A DNA stretch of 64,000 bases from Acanthochlamys bracteata (Eukaryota > Streptophyta > Magnoliopsida > Pandanales > Velloziaceae): the NCBI GenBank assembly GCA_019914995.1, contig CM034135.1, positions 7,256,501-7,320,500 on the forward strand, in the 5' to 3' direction. A program made the position numbers and the translations under genes. Below are positions 48,451 through 61,363 of the stretch, in pieces. The notes under the pieces were generated by a model. The model was not told where the DNA came from. It made no database searches and saw nothing but the letters and a program-made list of their open reading frames with translations. Each line of letters starts with the position of its first letter. The stretch's first letter is position 1.

Positions 48451-50379
48451 GGGCGTGTTTCAAGTCTGTGGAACTCCAGTTTCTTCCGGCAGAATTGGAG
48501 TTTCACGGATTTCTCATGTTTCATTTGCACGTCGAACTAGCTCCCAGTTCCACCAAGCAGAACTAGAGTTCCGCGCTTCTTTATTCGTATTTCTGCACAC
48601 TCTTCGTTGATTTCTTCCCAGTTCATTTATTGCATTCATCTCTTCGCACCTCATATACTGTATTCATCTCTCTAGTTCACTCCATTTCTAATTTCTTTCC
48701 CTTTTCGACGCGATCGTTCCATTTCCGGCACTCCGACGGCGTTCTCCTTCCCGCTTTCCCTCTGTTTACGGTACAGATCTGAGAATCTTAATTTTTCGTA
48801 ATTTTTTGTTAATAGATTTATGTTAAGAACAAATCTGAAAGATTTATTGACGGATCTGAGAAAATTTTTCATGGTTATGTTGTGGGGTTTTCTTGTTCAG
48901 AACAACACATATGCTACTTCGAGGCTGTCGTTTGCTTGCTTCTTAAAGCTACTCTTAGAATTCATGGCCCCGATCAACAGAGACAACAAAAGAGGACCAA
49001 CTAAAATCTGCATTATCGGTTTGCTCAAGCTCTAGCTCGAGGAGCAATACCGCTGAAGAAATCGTATCAGAAACAAAGGTGAAACAAATTTTACAGAAGA
49101 AGAGTTCAATTCAGAAAAGGCTTCCACAAAGGGTTTCAGTTCGAGTTCATCACCGCACAACGAGGATCATACCCCTTCATCAAGCTCGCCAGCGACAGCT
49201 GAGCAGAGTACAGACAAGGCATCGTGTGTTCCTGTGCTTCTTCTTTCTTTCTTTCTCCGGCGTGTCCTTTTCCTTCCGAGTAATTATTCTATTTACAAAA
49301 AACCAATTAAACGATTATTAACAATTCTATAATTCGTTTTTGTTGATAGATTTATTTATGTATTATTTGATTAATGTAGAGTTATTAGAGTACAATGACG
49401 AGCTAACCTTCTTCCTGCCAGCAAGCGATATATCTGCAGATTATTTTTTAAATGTGACCCTGTTTGATTCATTAATACTCCAGAACTCAAGGTGTTATAA
49501 ATAATGACGTTTTGAGTTTATTTTGTAATTATATTGTAGTAATGATGTTTGTTTGAGTTTATTTTGTGGCTATAAAAATATAAGAATTAAATTTGTATTA
49601 TATTTTTTATACACATATATTACGAGGAATGTATTATTTTCTGACAGAAGACGTCAGTGTAATACAGTCTGATTTATTTTATAACATATATAGAAATGTA
49701 ATATATTTTATGACATGTATATTGTAATATCAATTGTAATATCATTGTAATATAAATATGATTTATTTTGTGATATGTCAAATTATAATATCGATTGTAA
49801 TGTTAGTGTGATATAAATATAATGTATTTTATAGTACGGAGTATTAACAATATTATATAATATAAATTTGATATATCTGTATTATTTAGTATTGTAATGT
49901 TAATTTTTATATTTTATTATATCGTGTTATAAATCTTATGTATAAACTTGTAATTTGTATTATTATTATTATTAAAAGATTGTATATTTTATATGACAAG
50001 TTTATTATATAATATATAAATATTTTATTAATTGAGTAGGTTATATAATTATTAAATTTTATATAAAGAGCATAGTTAAATTTTATCTAATAAATAATTA
50101 GCAAGATCTATTATTTTTTTTATTTATAAATATTATATATTATTTTTAATTGAATTTAATTTATACTTTCAAATACAATTGAAATATAAAATTTGAACTC
50201 TACTTTTATTTATTTTTCAAAAGTAATTGAAACACAGAATCGGAACTCTACTTTCACTCCACTTCTAAAATCAATTAAAACACAAAATCTGAACTTCACT
50301 TCCAATCTATTTTTCAAGAAACTCTACTTTTTATTTTTCACTTTCACAGAACTCAATTACGGTCATTTGAAACACGCCC
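48451..50379 (+). mobile_element. Larger relative of the 11 kb TIR element, TTT target duplication, with non-TE cargo
   Basis: The left end GGGCGTGTTTCAAGTCTGTG and the reverse complement of the right end (GGGCGTGTTTCAAATGACCG) are inverted repeats. TTT lies outside both ends (48448-48450 and 50380-50382). The first ~150 bases (ccggcagaattggagttt) and the last ~250 (gaactctactttc) match the element at 11078-12250. The middle differs: 48700-49270 is GC-richer, with a Ser-rich stretch (KGFSSSSSPHNEDHTPSSSS near 49125) in broken frames. 49300-50150 is AT-rich with many 'tgtaatat' repeats. No transposase is visible, so it is non-autonomous. Confidence 0.75.
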
Positions 50380-50640
50380 TTTAACAAAATGAATCGGGAA
50401 CTGAAAGTAATTCTAAAAAAAGTTAAATTTGAAGCATAAACATATAAGCAAGAAAACAAGAAAATAACAAGGACCAAAATTCAAGAATGTGCTTGAATTG
50501 GTTAGAAGGCCTTAGGCCCACTTAGCCCATACCAGAGTGTTACTAACATAACCTAGACTTAAGACATTATTTACACGTTAGTCGAGAATCAAACCAGGAG
50601 TTATCAGGGGCATCGATGGAATTTATGTTATCTCTACATT

Positions 50641-50652
50641 CTAAACCCTAAC
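50641..50652 (+). promoter_or_regulatory. Telo-box-like AAACCCTAA in the eL42 promoter
   Basis: The string 'taaaccctaacc' lies about 120-130 bases before the ATG. AAACCCTA elements are frequent near the start sites of plant ribosomal protein genes, where they support growth-linked expression. This is a motif match plus context, not a tested site. Confidence 0.55.
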
Positions 50653-50769
50653 CTTTTGCGGCCATTCTTTTTTAGTCTTCTGCATTTCTATTTCATCGCG
50701 GCGGTGAACAGAGGGAGGGCGCCGGAACATTGATACCGTAATCGTGCTCCTACGCTCCGATCTCCAACC

Positions 50770-52194
<1,425 letters not shown>

Positions 52195-54170
52195 TTTGGT
52201 TTTACTGTCTTTTTAAGCAAATGGTTGTAGAACTATGCTGAGTACAATTCAGTTTCGTGTTTGTTTAGACTTCTGGACATAGAAATCAAGAAATCAATCA
52301 ACTTTATCCTGATAATTACTTTGAAGTATGAACGTTTGCTTTTATCCCTTTATCTCCGTTTTTAGACTGAGTTGAGAAAATTGCATTGGTGGTTTTGGTA
52401 CTATTTCTGCACTTGATGAAGTATCTGTGTTGTCTGATTGGTAGCCTGGTGATACATTCCATTTGTAGTTCCTATTGGTCAGCCATCTTGACAAGCACTT
52501 TGTGCTTCTTTTTGGTTTCTAAACACAATAATTTCTTTCATTTTGTTCATTGTTGTGGCTGTATGCCGGATATGAATGTGTCGTCTTCTGATATGAATTC
52601 TTTATGAATGGTATCCGGAGCTTTTACAGCTGCAGGTCATGGTGTGTAAGGTGGATGATGAAGCATCTGCCTTTCAGATGGTTTTTATATCTGTTTCATC
52701 ATGTTATGTTTCTTTTAAATGTTTTTTATGTGAAGGTTTGCCCACTTTGGAAAAACTTGTTTCTTGTTGCTCTGTGAAAGGGCGATTTACTTCCACGGAT
52801 TCCGAGCCTTCTGCTTGGGAATCTCAAATAGTGTCCAATGCTGGGTTGCTGAAGCTTAATTACTCTATGCATGAATTGGAATTTATTTGTTCTTATGCAT
52901 TGGGTTCACAGGTCTTTTCATGAACAGAGATGAGAATATCAGAAAACATGAGCAGGGACTGACAAAATGGCTGAGCTACTTATTGCAATATTCGGTAGGT
53001 TATCCTCTGAAAGATCTTCTCATTGGAGCTTTGCTGTCCTGGGATTTGGTGGTAGCAAAACTCATAGGGGCCTTTTGGGTGGGGATATTAGGGTGTGTTT
53101 CTTTGGCTTTGGAATTGATTAGAAGTGAGTTTTAAACGTGAGCTGTTAGAAATAGTGTTGTTGAAAATGAGTTTTGTTTTTATGTTCTTTTTGTAATAGA
53201 AAGTGAGTTGGAAGCGAGTTTTTGTGTTCTTGTGTTATTTTGTGTTTGAAAGTGAGATGTTAAAAGTAGAGAGAAGTGAGTTCTTTGGTGAAAAGAACAC
53301 ACACTGATACTGCTCGGTCTCTTACGGTGATTTGGAGGAGCTACTTCTTTTGGGTGCAGACAGGCAAGTATAGCTTCAGCTTTCAGCATTACGGTGATAG
53401 AACTGGAACGAGGTAATTTGTAGTTGATAATACTAATGTGTTTCAGAAACATCATTGACCTTATAAATTTGTCAGGTACCCAATGTTTGAGCCTGTTTAC
53501 TCCCAATTCTGGCAAAAGGGTATCCTGTATCAGGCAATTGGCCACTGAAAAGACCCAGGAGGAATATCTGTTTATGGACTTTACTTGATTTTTTAAAAAA
53601 AAACTATTGGAAAAGATTGGTTCTACAAGCGTAGTTTTTATTATTTGCGAGCCATTTAATGTTGAACATTTGCTATCTGCCTTATGGCAAGGACATACTG
53701 ATAACTATACGAAAAAGGGTCTAAGCTTTGGACTCTTTAGACATCACTGGCTGTCGATTTGTATACGTTAAAGAGGAATTACGAATGTAGAATGAGGTAT
53801 CCTAGTCTCAGTGCTTGATGTTTTAAGGCTTTCAGGTTTCGTTTATGCTTTAAATGTATATTAGTTTTCTGGTTGCTTTGAAGATTCATTACTTTTAGTT
53901 CACATAACTCAACTTTAGTTGACGTTTCCTATCAATTTATTTTTCCAGAACAATTCTGTAAATCAGCCTCGTACATTGTACCACTGCTTCCAATCAATTC
54001 AATCTCGCTAACGTGTACTTGCAATGATATGTTATTCAGTGCTTTCCTTGCTGAAGGAAGCTTTACACTTTGGAATGCACCAGTTCACTTAGAAGTGTTA
54101 CCCTCTCCTGCTTTATGTACCTTCCAAAAAGATGTCCCAAGTGACCTAAAATTTATTAAACATATGTGTT
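52195..54170. other. eL42 3' flank and spacer; no convincing gene
   Basis: Several short frames occur (for example 94 codons at 52639-52923), but none shows a domain or splice pattern. Bases 53091-53304 look like a small element: left end 'gggtgtgtttctttggc', right end 'gaaaagaacacac', with 'gaagtgagttt'-like phrases repeated inside. The rest seems to be unique spacer. Confidence 0.35.
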
Positions 54171-54176
54171 GCTATC

Positions 54177-54480
54177 GGCGTATTTCAAACACCCACAATT
54201 TTATTTTTTTTAATCAGATTTTGAATTTCAAACGGTTCATATATTTTAATTACACAAAAAATTCAGAATATCACTTTCACATATAAAATTTCAGTTTTAA
54301 TTTTTTTATTTACACACTTTTCAATTCTATTATATTTTTTAATTTTTAACACACATTCAAAAACTATTAAAATATAAATACTGAACTATATTTTTACATT
54401 ATTTTTTAAGAAATTTTACTTCTTATTTTTTATTTTTTACTTTCATGAAACTCAATTATGAATATTTGAAACACATGCGA
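54177..54480. mobile_element. Short MITE related to the 11 kb and 48 kb elements
   Basis: The left end 'ggcgtatttcaaacaccc' and the right end 'gaaactcaattatgaatatttgaaa' (cut here to its terminal part 'aatatttgaaacacatgc') match the terminal repeats of the larger relatives. The ~300-base interior is AT-rich with no cargo, as in a simple internal deletion derivative. Confidence 0.6.
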
Positions 54481-54654
54481 TGCTAGCTAAAGAATTCACC
54501 TGTAAAAGAAGAGGTGATTCTGTTAAGAGAAAGGTTGATGTATGTATGAATGGTATTGAAATGGAAAACCTTATACATCTCACTAGTTGTTCGTGGACAG
54601 GACCCTGCCTACAAGGAAGAGTCCATCAATAAAAGCAGAGGAGTTCAATAATTC

Positions 54655-55560
54655 GTTTGTTTTTATATTTTTTTAACTAAAAACTATTTAAAAAATTTTA
54701 TATTATAAAATATTTCTTTTTATTTTTTAAATAAAAAATAAATTTTATTTTAAAAATTTTATTTTATAAACACTTTATCAAATATATATCGAATCTGTTG
54801 ATATCGAAGTTGGATCAATGTAAAAGCTGGAAGTTGGAAGGCATGCATGCCTTACGACGCGTTCTGGAGCTCAAAAGTCCAATCTCAGAGTTTATGTTTT
54901 GGTGATTTTCTTTTTTATTTTATAAAAATATATAATAACTTTTCATTCCGGCACACAAGCTGAATATTGTGCTACGACGACAATCACTACTAAGATAGTA
55001 TGATTGCAACAATTATTAACAGATATAAGTGTTGCTCTTGCTTTCTCAATCTATTTTTATTATGACAATAAAAATATTATTCAAATTATTCATAATTTTA
55101 TATGTTTTATAAATGGACTAAACATATTAAAATTAACTGTAAGTTCTACACGACATCATCTTTAATTTTTCCTATAAAATTACATTATTCAGTAATTTTA
55201 TTTTGTTCTTTTTTTGGTAAACTCGAGATGTTTTTCATTATATTGTGAGTTGAAAAAATATCAACTTATTAGCTATAAATATATAATAGTGTTTTTATTT
55301 GTAAAACTATAAATCTTCTTAAATTTTTTTTATAACTGCAAAAACATCGAGTTAAAAAATTATTAGAAATATAAAGTAAAATATTAGAAATAGAGTTAAA
55401 AAATATTTTGATATATCGATTCAATCCAGATCTGACCCGACCCGAACCAATTTGGACAGAGTGTAAATGTGTCCAAAGAAAACTTCTCGCCCCAATAGTT
55501 TTCCAATCCGTGATCGCAGGACAACGAAGAACAACCCGAAAGATCGAGATCGCGATCTTG
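54655..55560. other. AT-rich spacer before VHA-D
   Basis: Bases 54655-54785 resemble the A/T-run MITEs seen elsewhere. The remainder is AT-rich without a recognisable frame. The leader of VHA-D probably begins around 55500, and an intron with acceptor-like 'ctctcag' near 56330 would separate it from the start codon. Confidence 0.4.
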
Positions 55561-56367
55561 GAAACACGGTAAGCAAAAGTTGAAATTCTCCAACGATCAC
55601 TGCTGCAAATTTTGGTTGAAACTAGTGGTTGTTTGGTGAATATTGGCATTGTTTGTTTGGATTTGGCTTGTGATTGAGAGATTTAGGAGTTTTTGCGCCA
55701 AGAATTTTGATCATTTTTTGTTTCTTCTTCTTCTTCTTTAGCTTTTTCCGTTTGGGCACGAGGATGGCATGCGATTCGAGATGCTGCCTTTCGGAATCAT
55801 TCGTTTTGTTAATCTCGCGCTTGATTTTTTGTTTTCATACCTTGCTTATATAAATATTTTTCTGATTAAAGCAATTACACGATCTGTTAATGCTTTGTTA
55901 TAGAAATTTGCAGTTTTTTTATGGGATTTGTTTGACAACTTGTCGTTGTCCTTGATTTTAAATAACAATAAATAAGAATCAATTTGTTGTATCTTCTGAT
56001 TCCCAAATTTCTTTGTATTGCTTTCTAGCTTATTCTTTATCTTGGTGAAAGCTCTCGATTACTTCGAAAGCTATTCTTTTAATTTTGAGGAAAAATACTT
56101 GTCGGCAGCTTCTTATAGCCTTTTTATCCATCTTGTATTGGTTTCAAACTTTTAAGAGGAAATTTGAACTTTGGTATGCTCCGGCACTTATATAGTAACT
56201 TGGATAGCTAGTCTTTGTGTATAAAAGATTTCAACTTCTCTCCTATGTTTTTGTTTTTAATATCACTCTTGATCGCGGAGAGAATAAACTTTGTAAACTT
56301 GTTTGCTTACAGAATTTTGTTCTCTCAGGTAAAATCTGAATCCTAGATTTTTAAGTGAGAGACCGGT

Positions 56368-58087
56368 ATGGCAGGCCAAGGGCAGCGACTCAATGTGGTG
56401 CCTACAGTGACAATGCTGGGAGCGATGAAAGCCCGGTTGGTTGGTGCGACCCGTGGCCATGCGCTCCTTAAGAAGAAGAGTGACGCGCTCACTGTTCGGT
56501 TTCGACAGATCCTTAAGAATATTGTTTCGACAAAGGAGTCCATGGGGGATATCATGCGCAACTCCTCTTTTGCTCTCACTGAAGCCAAGTACGTTGCAGG
56601 CGAGAACATCAAACATGTTGTTCTTGAGTCTGTCAAATCAGCTTCACTTCGTGTGAGGTCGAAGCAGGAGAACATTGCGGGTGTCAAACTCCCTCGCTTT
56701 GAGCACTTCACGGACCAGTCCACTGACTCAAAGAATGACCTTACAGGCCTTGCACGCGGTGGTCAGCAAATTCAGGTTTTCGTGCTGTGAATTTAGTGAT
56801 TCTTTATTTTGATCAGTTACTTTGTCACTGTATTTCATCTGCAATGTAGGCTTGACATATGCAACATATGTATTCTGAGTTGTTTTGCTTGGGGTATGTA
56901 AAATAAAGCCTATTTTAGTGATCAATGAGTGCATCCATTGATATTTAGTGTTTAAACATATATTACCAATTTTTTAATCTTTTTTTTCCCTGGTGTTGTT
57001 TTATTTCCTGCTGCAAGTGTGATTTGTTAGGATTGGACATGGATTCCTGCTAGTTAAAGTTATTTTCCAACCATAAGTAATAGCAAGGTTTCGCTCATAG
57101 TACCATCTATAGGGAGCCATGTGCCGTTCAGGGCCACTGATGGTTTGTTTGGCTAAGGCATTAATGGAGTATGGATGATAATTATGGCTCTACAAACATA
57201 TGGTTGGTGATTGCATCACTTGAAACTATGAAAAGACAGGCTTTTGTAATGTTTGAAGGCTCAATCTAGTATTTTTAGCCTCACCCTTACTGAGGCCTTA
57301 CAAGATTGTTACACCTGACAAGCCTCTTGCAGCAATATGCTTAGCCCAATTCACTGAATTCAAGCTAAAATGCATCAAAAGTATTTAAAGTGAGAACGGA
57401 AGCAATAACTTCTTCAAAAGGCTATGAAGACCACTTTTCTACAGAAGACCTGAAACGAAAGTTAGGAGACTGTTTTAAGTTATGAAGTATGGGAGGACTT
57501 ATAGCATAATCTTACTGATAGAAACTAGACTAGGTTGGATCCACGTAGATCATAGCTATTGTGAAGAAGGTAAAATATATTTTTATTGCAAGCAAGGTTT
57601 ATCAATTTTATCATGTTACCCAAATTGCTAATCGTTTTCATAATAATACCCTTTTAATCTTCTATATCTAATCTCGATGTTAACATGTTCTGCTTGCTGT
57701 CAGGCATGCCGTGCTGCTCATATCAAGGCCATTGAGGTTCTTGTGGAGTTAGCTTCCCTGCAAACCTCATTTTTAACTCTGGATGAAGCTATCAAGACCA
57801 CCAACCGTAGGGTGAATGCACTAGAAAATGTAGTGAAGCCAAGGCTGGAGAATACCATCAGCTATATCAAAGCGGAGCTGGATGAGTTGGAAAGAGAGGA
57901 CTTTTTTAGGCTAAAGAAGATACAGGGTTACAAGAAGAGGGAACTTGAGAGACAGCAGGAAGCTGCAAGTCAATATGCAGAAGAGAAGGCCTCCGAGTCC
58001 ATTGCCTTGAAGAGAGGAATTTCACTTAAGTCTGCCCATAATATGCTTGTTGCTGGAGGAGGGAAGGATGAGGACATTATCTTCTGA
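56368..58087 (+). CDS. VHA-D: V-type proton ATPase subunit D
   Basis: Subunit D is the central rotor shaft of the V1 sector of the vacuolar H+-ATPase, coupling ATP hydrolysis to proton pumping at the tonoplast and other endomembranes. Exons are 56368-56775 (136 codons) and 57704-58087, joined in phase 0 as ..GGQQIQ|ACRAAHIK.., giving 263 aa (family ~260). The N-terminal block VVPTVTMLGAMKARLVGATR and the C-terminal coiled-coil partner RVNALENVVKPRLENTISYI are the family hallmarks. Both ends form the long antiparallel helices of the shaft. The C terminus ends GGGKDEDIIF. No disabling change is seen. The leader appears to be split by an intron upstream of 56330. Confidence 0.97.
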
Positions 58088-58270
58088 TATGATAGGGTAA
58101 CCGCTTAAACCTACCCTCATGATGCATTTCACTTAAAGTTTTTATGCTCTAGGAGGTAACGTCTTTTATGTTCATTTGGTTCGAGTGTGCAGTAAGACTT
58201 AATGCTGCATAAACATACATCCAGTATACCTTAGTCATTTTTTTTGTTGTGCATGAAAGTTTAGGTACGG

Positions 58271-58345
58271 GAAACTTACATATATTATCATTTGAACTGC
58301 AGGTGTTAGTTGAAACTTACATATATTATCATTTGAACTGCAGGT
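58271..58345. repeat. Tandem duplication containing a 3' splice-site-like end, in the VHA-D 3' region
   Basis: The 34-base string 'gaaacttacatatattatca…gaactgcagg' occurs at 58271-58304 and again at 58312-58345 without visible difference. Each copy ends in 'actgcagg', a plausible 3' splice acceptor. It lies ~185-260 bases past the stop codon. Confidence 0.85.
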
Positions 58346-59199
58346 TCAGTTGGAACTAAAGAACTTGTGTAGACTCCTTGTTGTCACACTTGGCTGTGGG
58401 CGTCTCTCTGTGAGTGCAACTCATCTCGTTTGAGAAGGTAAAGCATTGACCCATCATCTGTATTTCTGGACTTGAGATGTCAGGGCATCTTGGCAACTAC
58501 ATTTCTCTTCATATTGGTTTAATCTATTCAGACAATTTTCACTTCCGAATCACTAGGAGTGCATTTCTCAATGTAAATTTTAAGAAAAAAACTTGTTAGA
58601 ATTTGTCGTGAGTGGGGAAGTACTTCATGAATGATATAGTCAGACCCACCAAATAAATTCGTTTTACCCTGTATTTATTTTGGATGATGATGGAGACTGC
58701 AGAAATTGGTATTTATTAACACTTGCCAATAATCTCTTAGCTTCCCTTGTTGGGCAAAAGTGTGTCTATTGTTGCTTGTTGATGATTCTGGATATGTTTG
58801 AGAGTGAACAAACTTTGTCCAAATGTTAAACTGTGTGCGCCTTGGAGTTTTGGGCGAGAAGTTCTCCAAATTTCGGGTATGCAAGATCTAACCAAAATGC
58901 AACATGCAATTGGAGAACAATGTTAGACAACCAAAGTGGAGAACTGTTATCTTTGCTGTATGTATGTACAGATGTCTTACTTATTAGTGCGACATGATCA
59001 ATGTGCTTCAAACAAAAAAAAATGTTGCGCTCATATTTGCAAATATTTCTGTTCGTTGATCCCTTTCCGACTTAATGTTGGGTATAGAATGTCCGGAACG
59101 AAAGAGTAAAATCTTCCATCAAATTATAAAACTAGAGAAATACCATATTTCTCATACATTGGAAATCAAATACAGCTATGCTCTGGTTCAGCAATGTAG

Positions 59200-59458
59200 A
59201 GGGTGTTTGGTAGTGCTTATGAAATAGAGCTTTTCTAGAATGAAGAGTATTTTTATTTTTTTTAAAGAACAAGCTATATTTTTTTTATCTTCAAAAAAAT
59301 AATAAAAATATACAATAAAAAGATCTCACTTCGTAAAATTTTTCTACATTTTTTAAATTTTTAAATAAATTTTTTATATATTTATAAAATATGTATTAAA
59401 AAACGTAAAATAGAAAATTAAAAAAGAGTGTTGGGGAAAAACAATCCCAAACACCCCC
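59200..59458. mobile_element. MITE, near twin of the 13.5 kb element
   Basis: Ends 'gggtgtttggtagtgctta' and, reversed, 'gggggtgtttgggattg' are inverted repeats. The core with 'aaaaagatctcacttcgta' and 'ttttatatatttataaaata' is nearly identical to 13477-13749. TAA follows the right end; the left flank reads TAG, perhaps one substitution away. Confidence 0.65.
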
Positions 59459-59461
59459 TAA

Positions 59462-61363
59462 TCGTCTCCTTTCACAGATTAAGATACATAACACCAAATG
59501 GGTTGAATAACAAAAGAACACTAGAGAAAGCAGGATCTTCTATTCACCAAAGTTCCTTCTTTTTTTGCCAAAGTCTATCCAAAATAACCTGGATAAATTC
59601 GCAAAAGTGTTCACCAGACAAGCATCAGATGCAAATGACAGTAGCCTCTTCAGTGACTAAAACAAAAATGTATCTTAGCTCGAATGATTACGAAATTTTA
59701 TAAAATCAGCTGAGCATGGATATCAATATTAAATGAACCATCACAAATGCAATTTCGCTAAAAAAAACATTGAACATTGCCACATCTGGGAAGTCCAAAG
59801 GCGTATAGCAAATATTGGAACAAACTCTTTATGAGATTGCATTACTTCGCAAAACAACACTTATTATGTATTATAAAATAAAAAGAAGTTCAATTACAAT
59901 GTCATGAAAAAGCTAACTTAAGAAAAAGTCCACTCAGCTCCATCAGTTAGCATTGGTTCTTCATCCGTTAATTTCCTGAGATCTTCCTAATAAAAAATTT
60001 ACAAAGACTAGCAACTATGCATAACGTCCAAAAAAGACACAATCTACCATACTCTGGATATTGATACACCCGTCTCACCACAAGCATGGCAAAACCCACG
60101 AGGCTTTGATTTTGCCATTACAGGCTCTTGTTGGCAAAGAAAGATCTTAGAATGAATTCTGCAACAACTAGAGAGACGAGATCAAGGTACAAAGAGATTG
60201 GAGATAAATAACACATCCGGATGCTTAGCATTTCACTGTGAGAAGGCAATAATAATGGTAGTAAATTTGTGGATAAGGTCAATGCCTCAAATACTCCCAC
60301 AGCAGTTTAGCAGATAACATGAATTGTCCAGGTCAACAACCACATTTATTTCCTGCATTAATGGCAACTAATGACAGTTCATCTCCATACTGGGAACAAT
60401 ATACTTCAGCAAGAATTGTCTAAGACATACAAATTTTGGCATACATAAACAGAGCTTTAACCATGAATTAGAGGAATAACAGAAAGAATACACTAACTAA
60501 AGAAAACCTTTTTGTCAGAATTTACTAATTAAAGTCAACCTCAACCCCAAAAGTTTCTCACTTTTGCTAAGGGTGTGTTCTAATTGGTCGGAAGTGAGTA
60601 ACTGAATTTGATGGGACTGAGTTCGGTAAATGGATTAAAGGTGAGTTCGGTTCTGGGTAAAATGAAACACAAAAAGTGAGTTCGAACTCAAATTTTGGCA
60701 AGAGAAAATGAGTTCCATGCAATTGAAACACACCCTAAATGCTTGAATTGGAATCCTTCACAAAAGCACAAGAAAAGCCAAAAGGAGATACTATATTCGT
60801 AGTACCAACTGCCAAGAAAGTAAGGAAGGGTGAATTTGCTCTAGGCCAGAGTATATGATCATTAACTATAAATCATTTGAGGGTGTTTCACGACTAGAGA
60901 TGCAATTCGAAATCCTGAGGTTGCTTCATTTGGAATTATGGATATGCTTATAGAATCTTATAATTGATTTGAAATTGTAGGAGTCCACCCTGTCACATTC
61001 TTAAAAGCTATTATTTTCTCAAGTTTAGTCGCAGCACTACAGAAAGAATAATATCACTTGATATGTATTTCTACTAAGTTGGTATTGTACACTTCCAAAA
61101 ATCAATTTGATATTATAGATTAGGATATCCTCCAATAGGAACTCATTCACAAGACCAAAGGAATACCTATCATATAGAAAATATAACCATTTATGTTACT
61201 CAGCTTTTTAATGGTGATTGCTTCTATAACTACGAATTGAAGAGTTAATGTACAGTTCTACACAGCTTATAAAAGTTAGCAATCCCTTTCCAATATCAAA
61301 AACATTACCCAAATGTATCACACATGCTCTATAAGACAAACAGAAAAGACAACATATTACCTG
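59462..61363. other. Spacer or 3' UTR region downstream of the PCFS4-like gene
   Basis: No domain-bearing frame is seen on either strand. Part may be 3' UTR of the PCFS4-like gene, because a donor-like 'cag|gtaata' on the minus strand follows its stop codon at ~61358. A MITE lies inside at 60571-60735. Confidence 0.35.
60571..60735. mobile_element. 165 bp MITE with TAA target duplication
   Basis: Ends 'gggtgtgttctaattgg' and, reversed, 'gggtgtgtttcaattgc' are clear inverted repeats. TAA is duplicated at 60568-60570 and 60736-60738. The interior repeats 'gtgagttcg' phrases. It is the smallest and cleanest member of the family in the window. Confidence 0.82.

Noticed and set aside
52639..53135. 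Open frames of 82-94 codons downstream of eL42
   Set aside because: No domain, no splice partners and composition like random spacer. They probably arise by chance.
56263..56723. Minus-strand frames of 117-126 codons across VHA-D exon 1
   Set aside because: They are antisense shadows of a strongly conserved coding exon.
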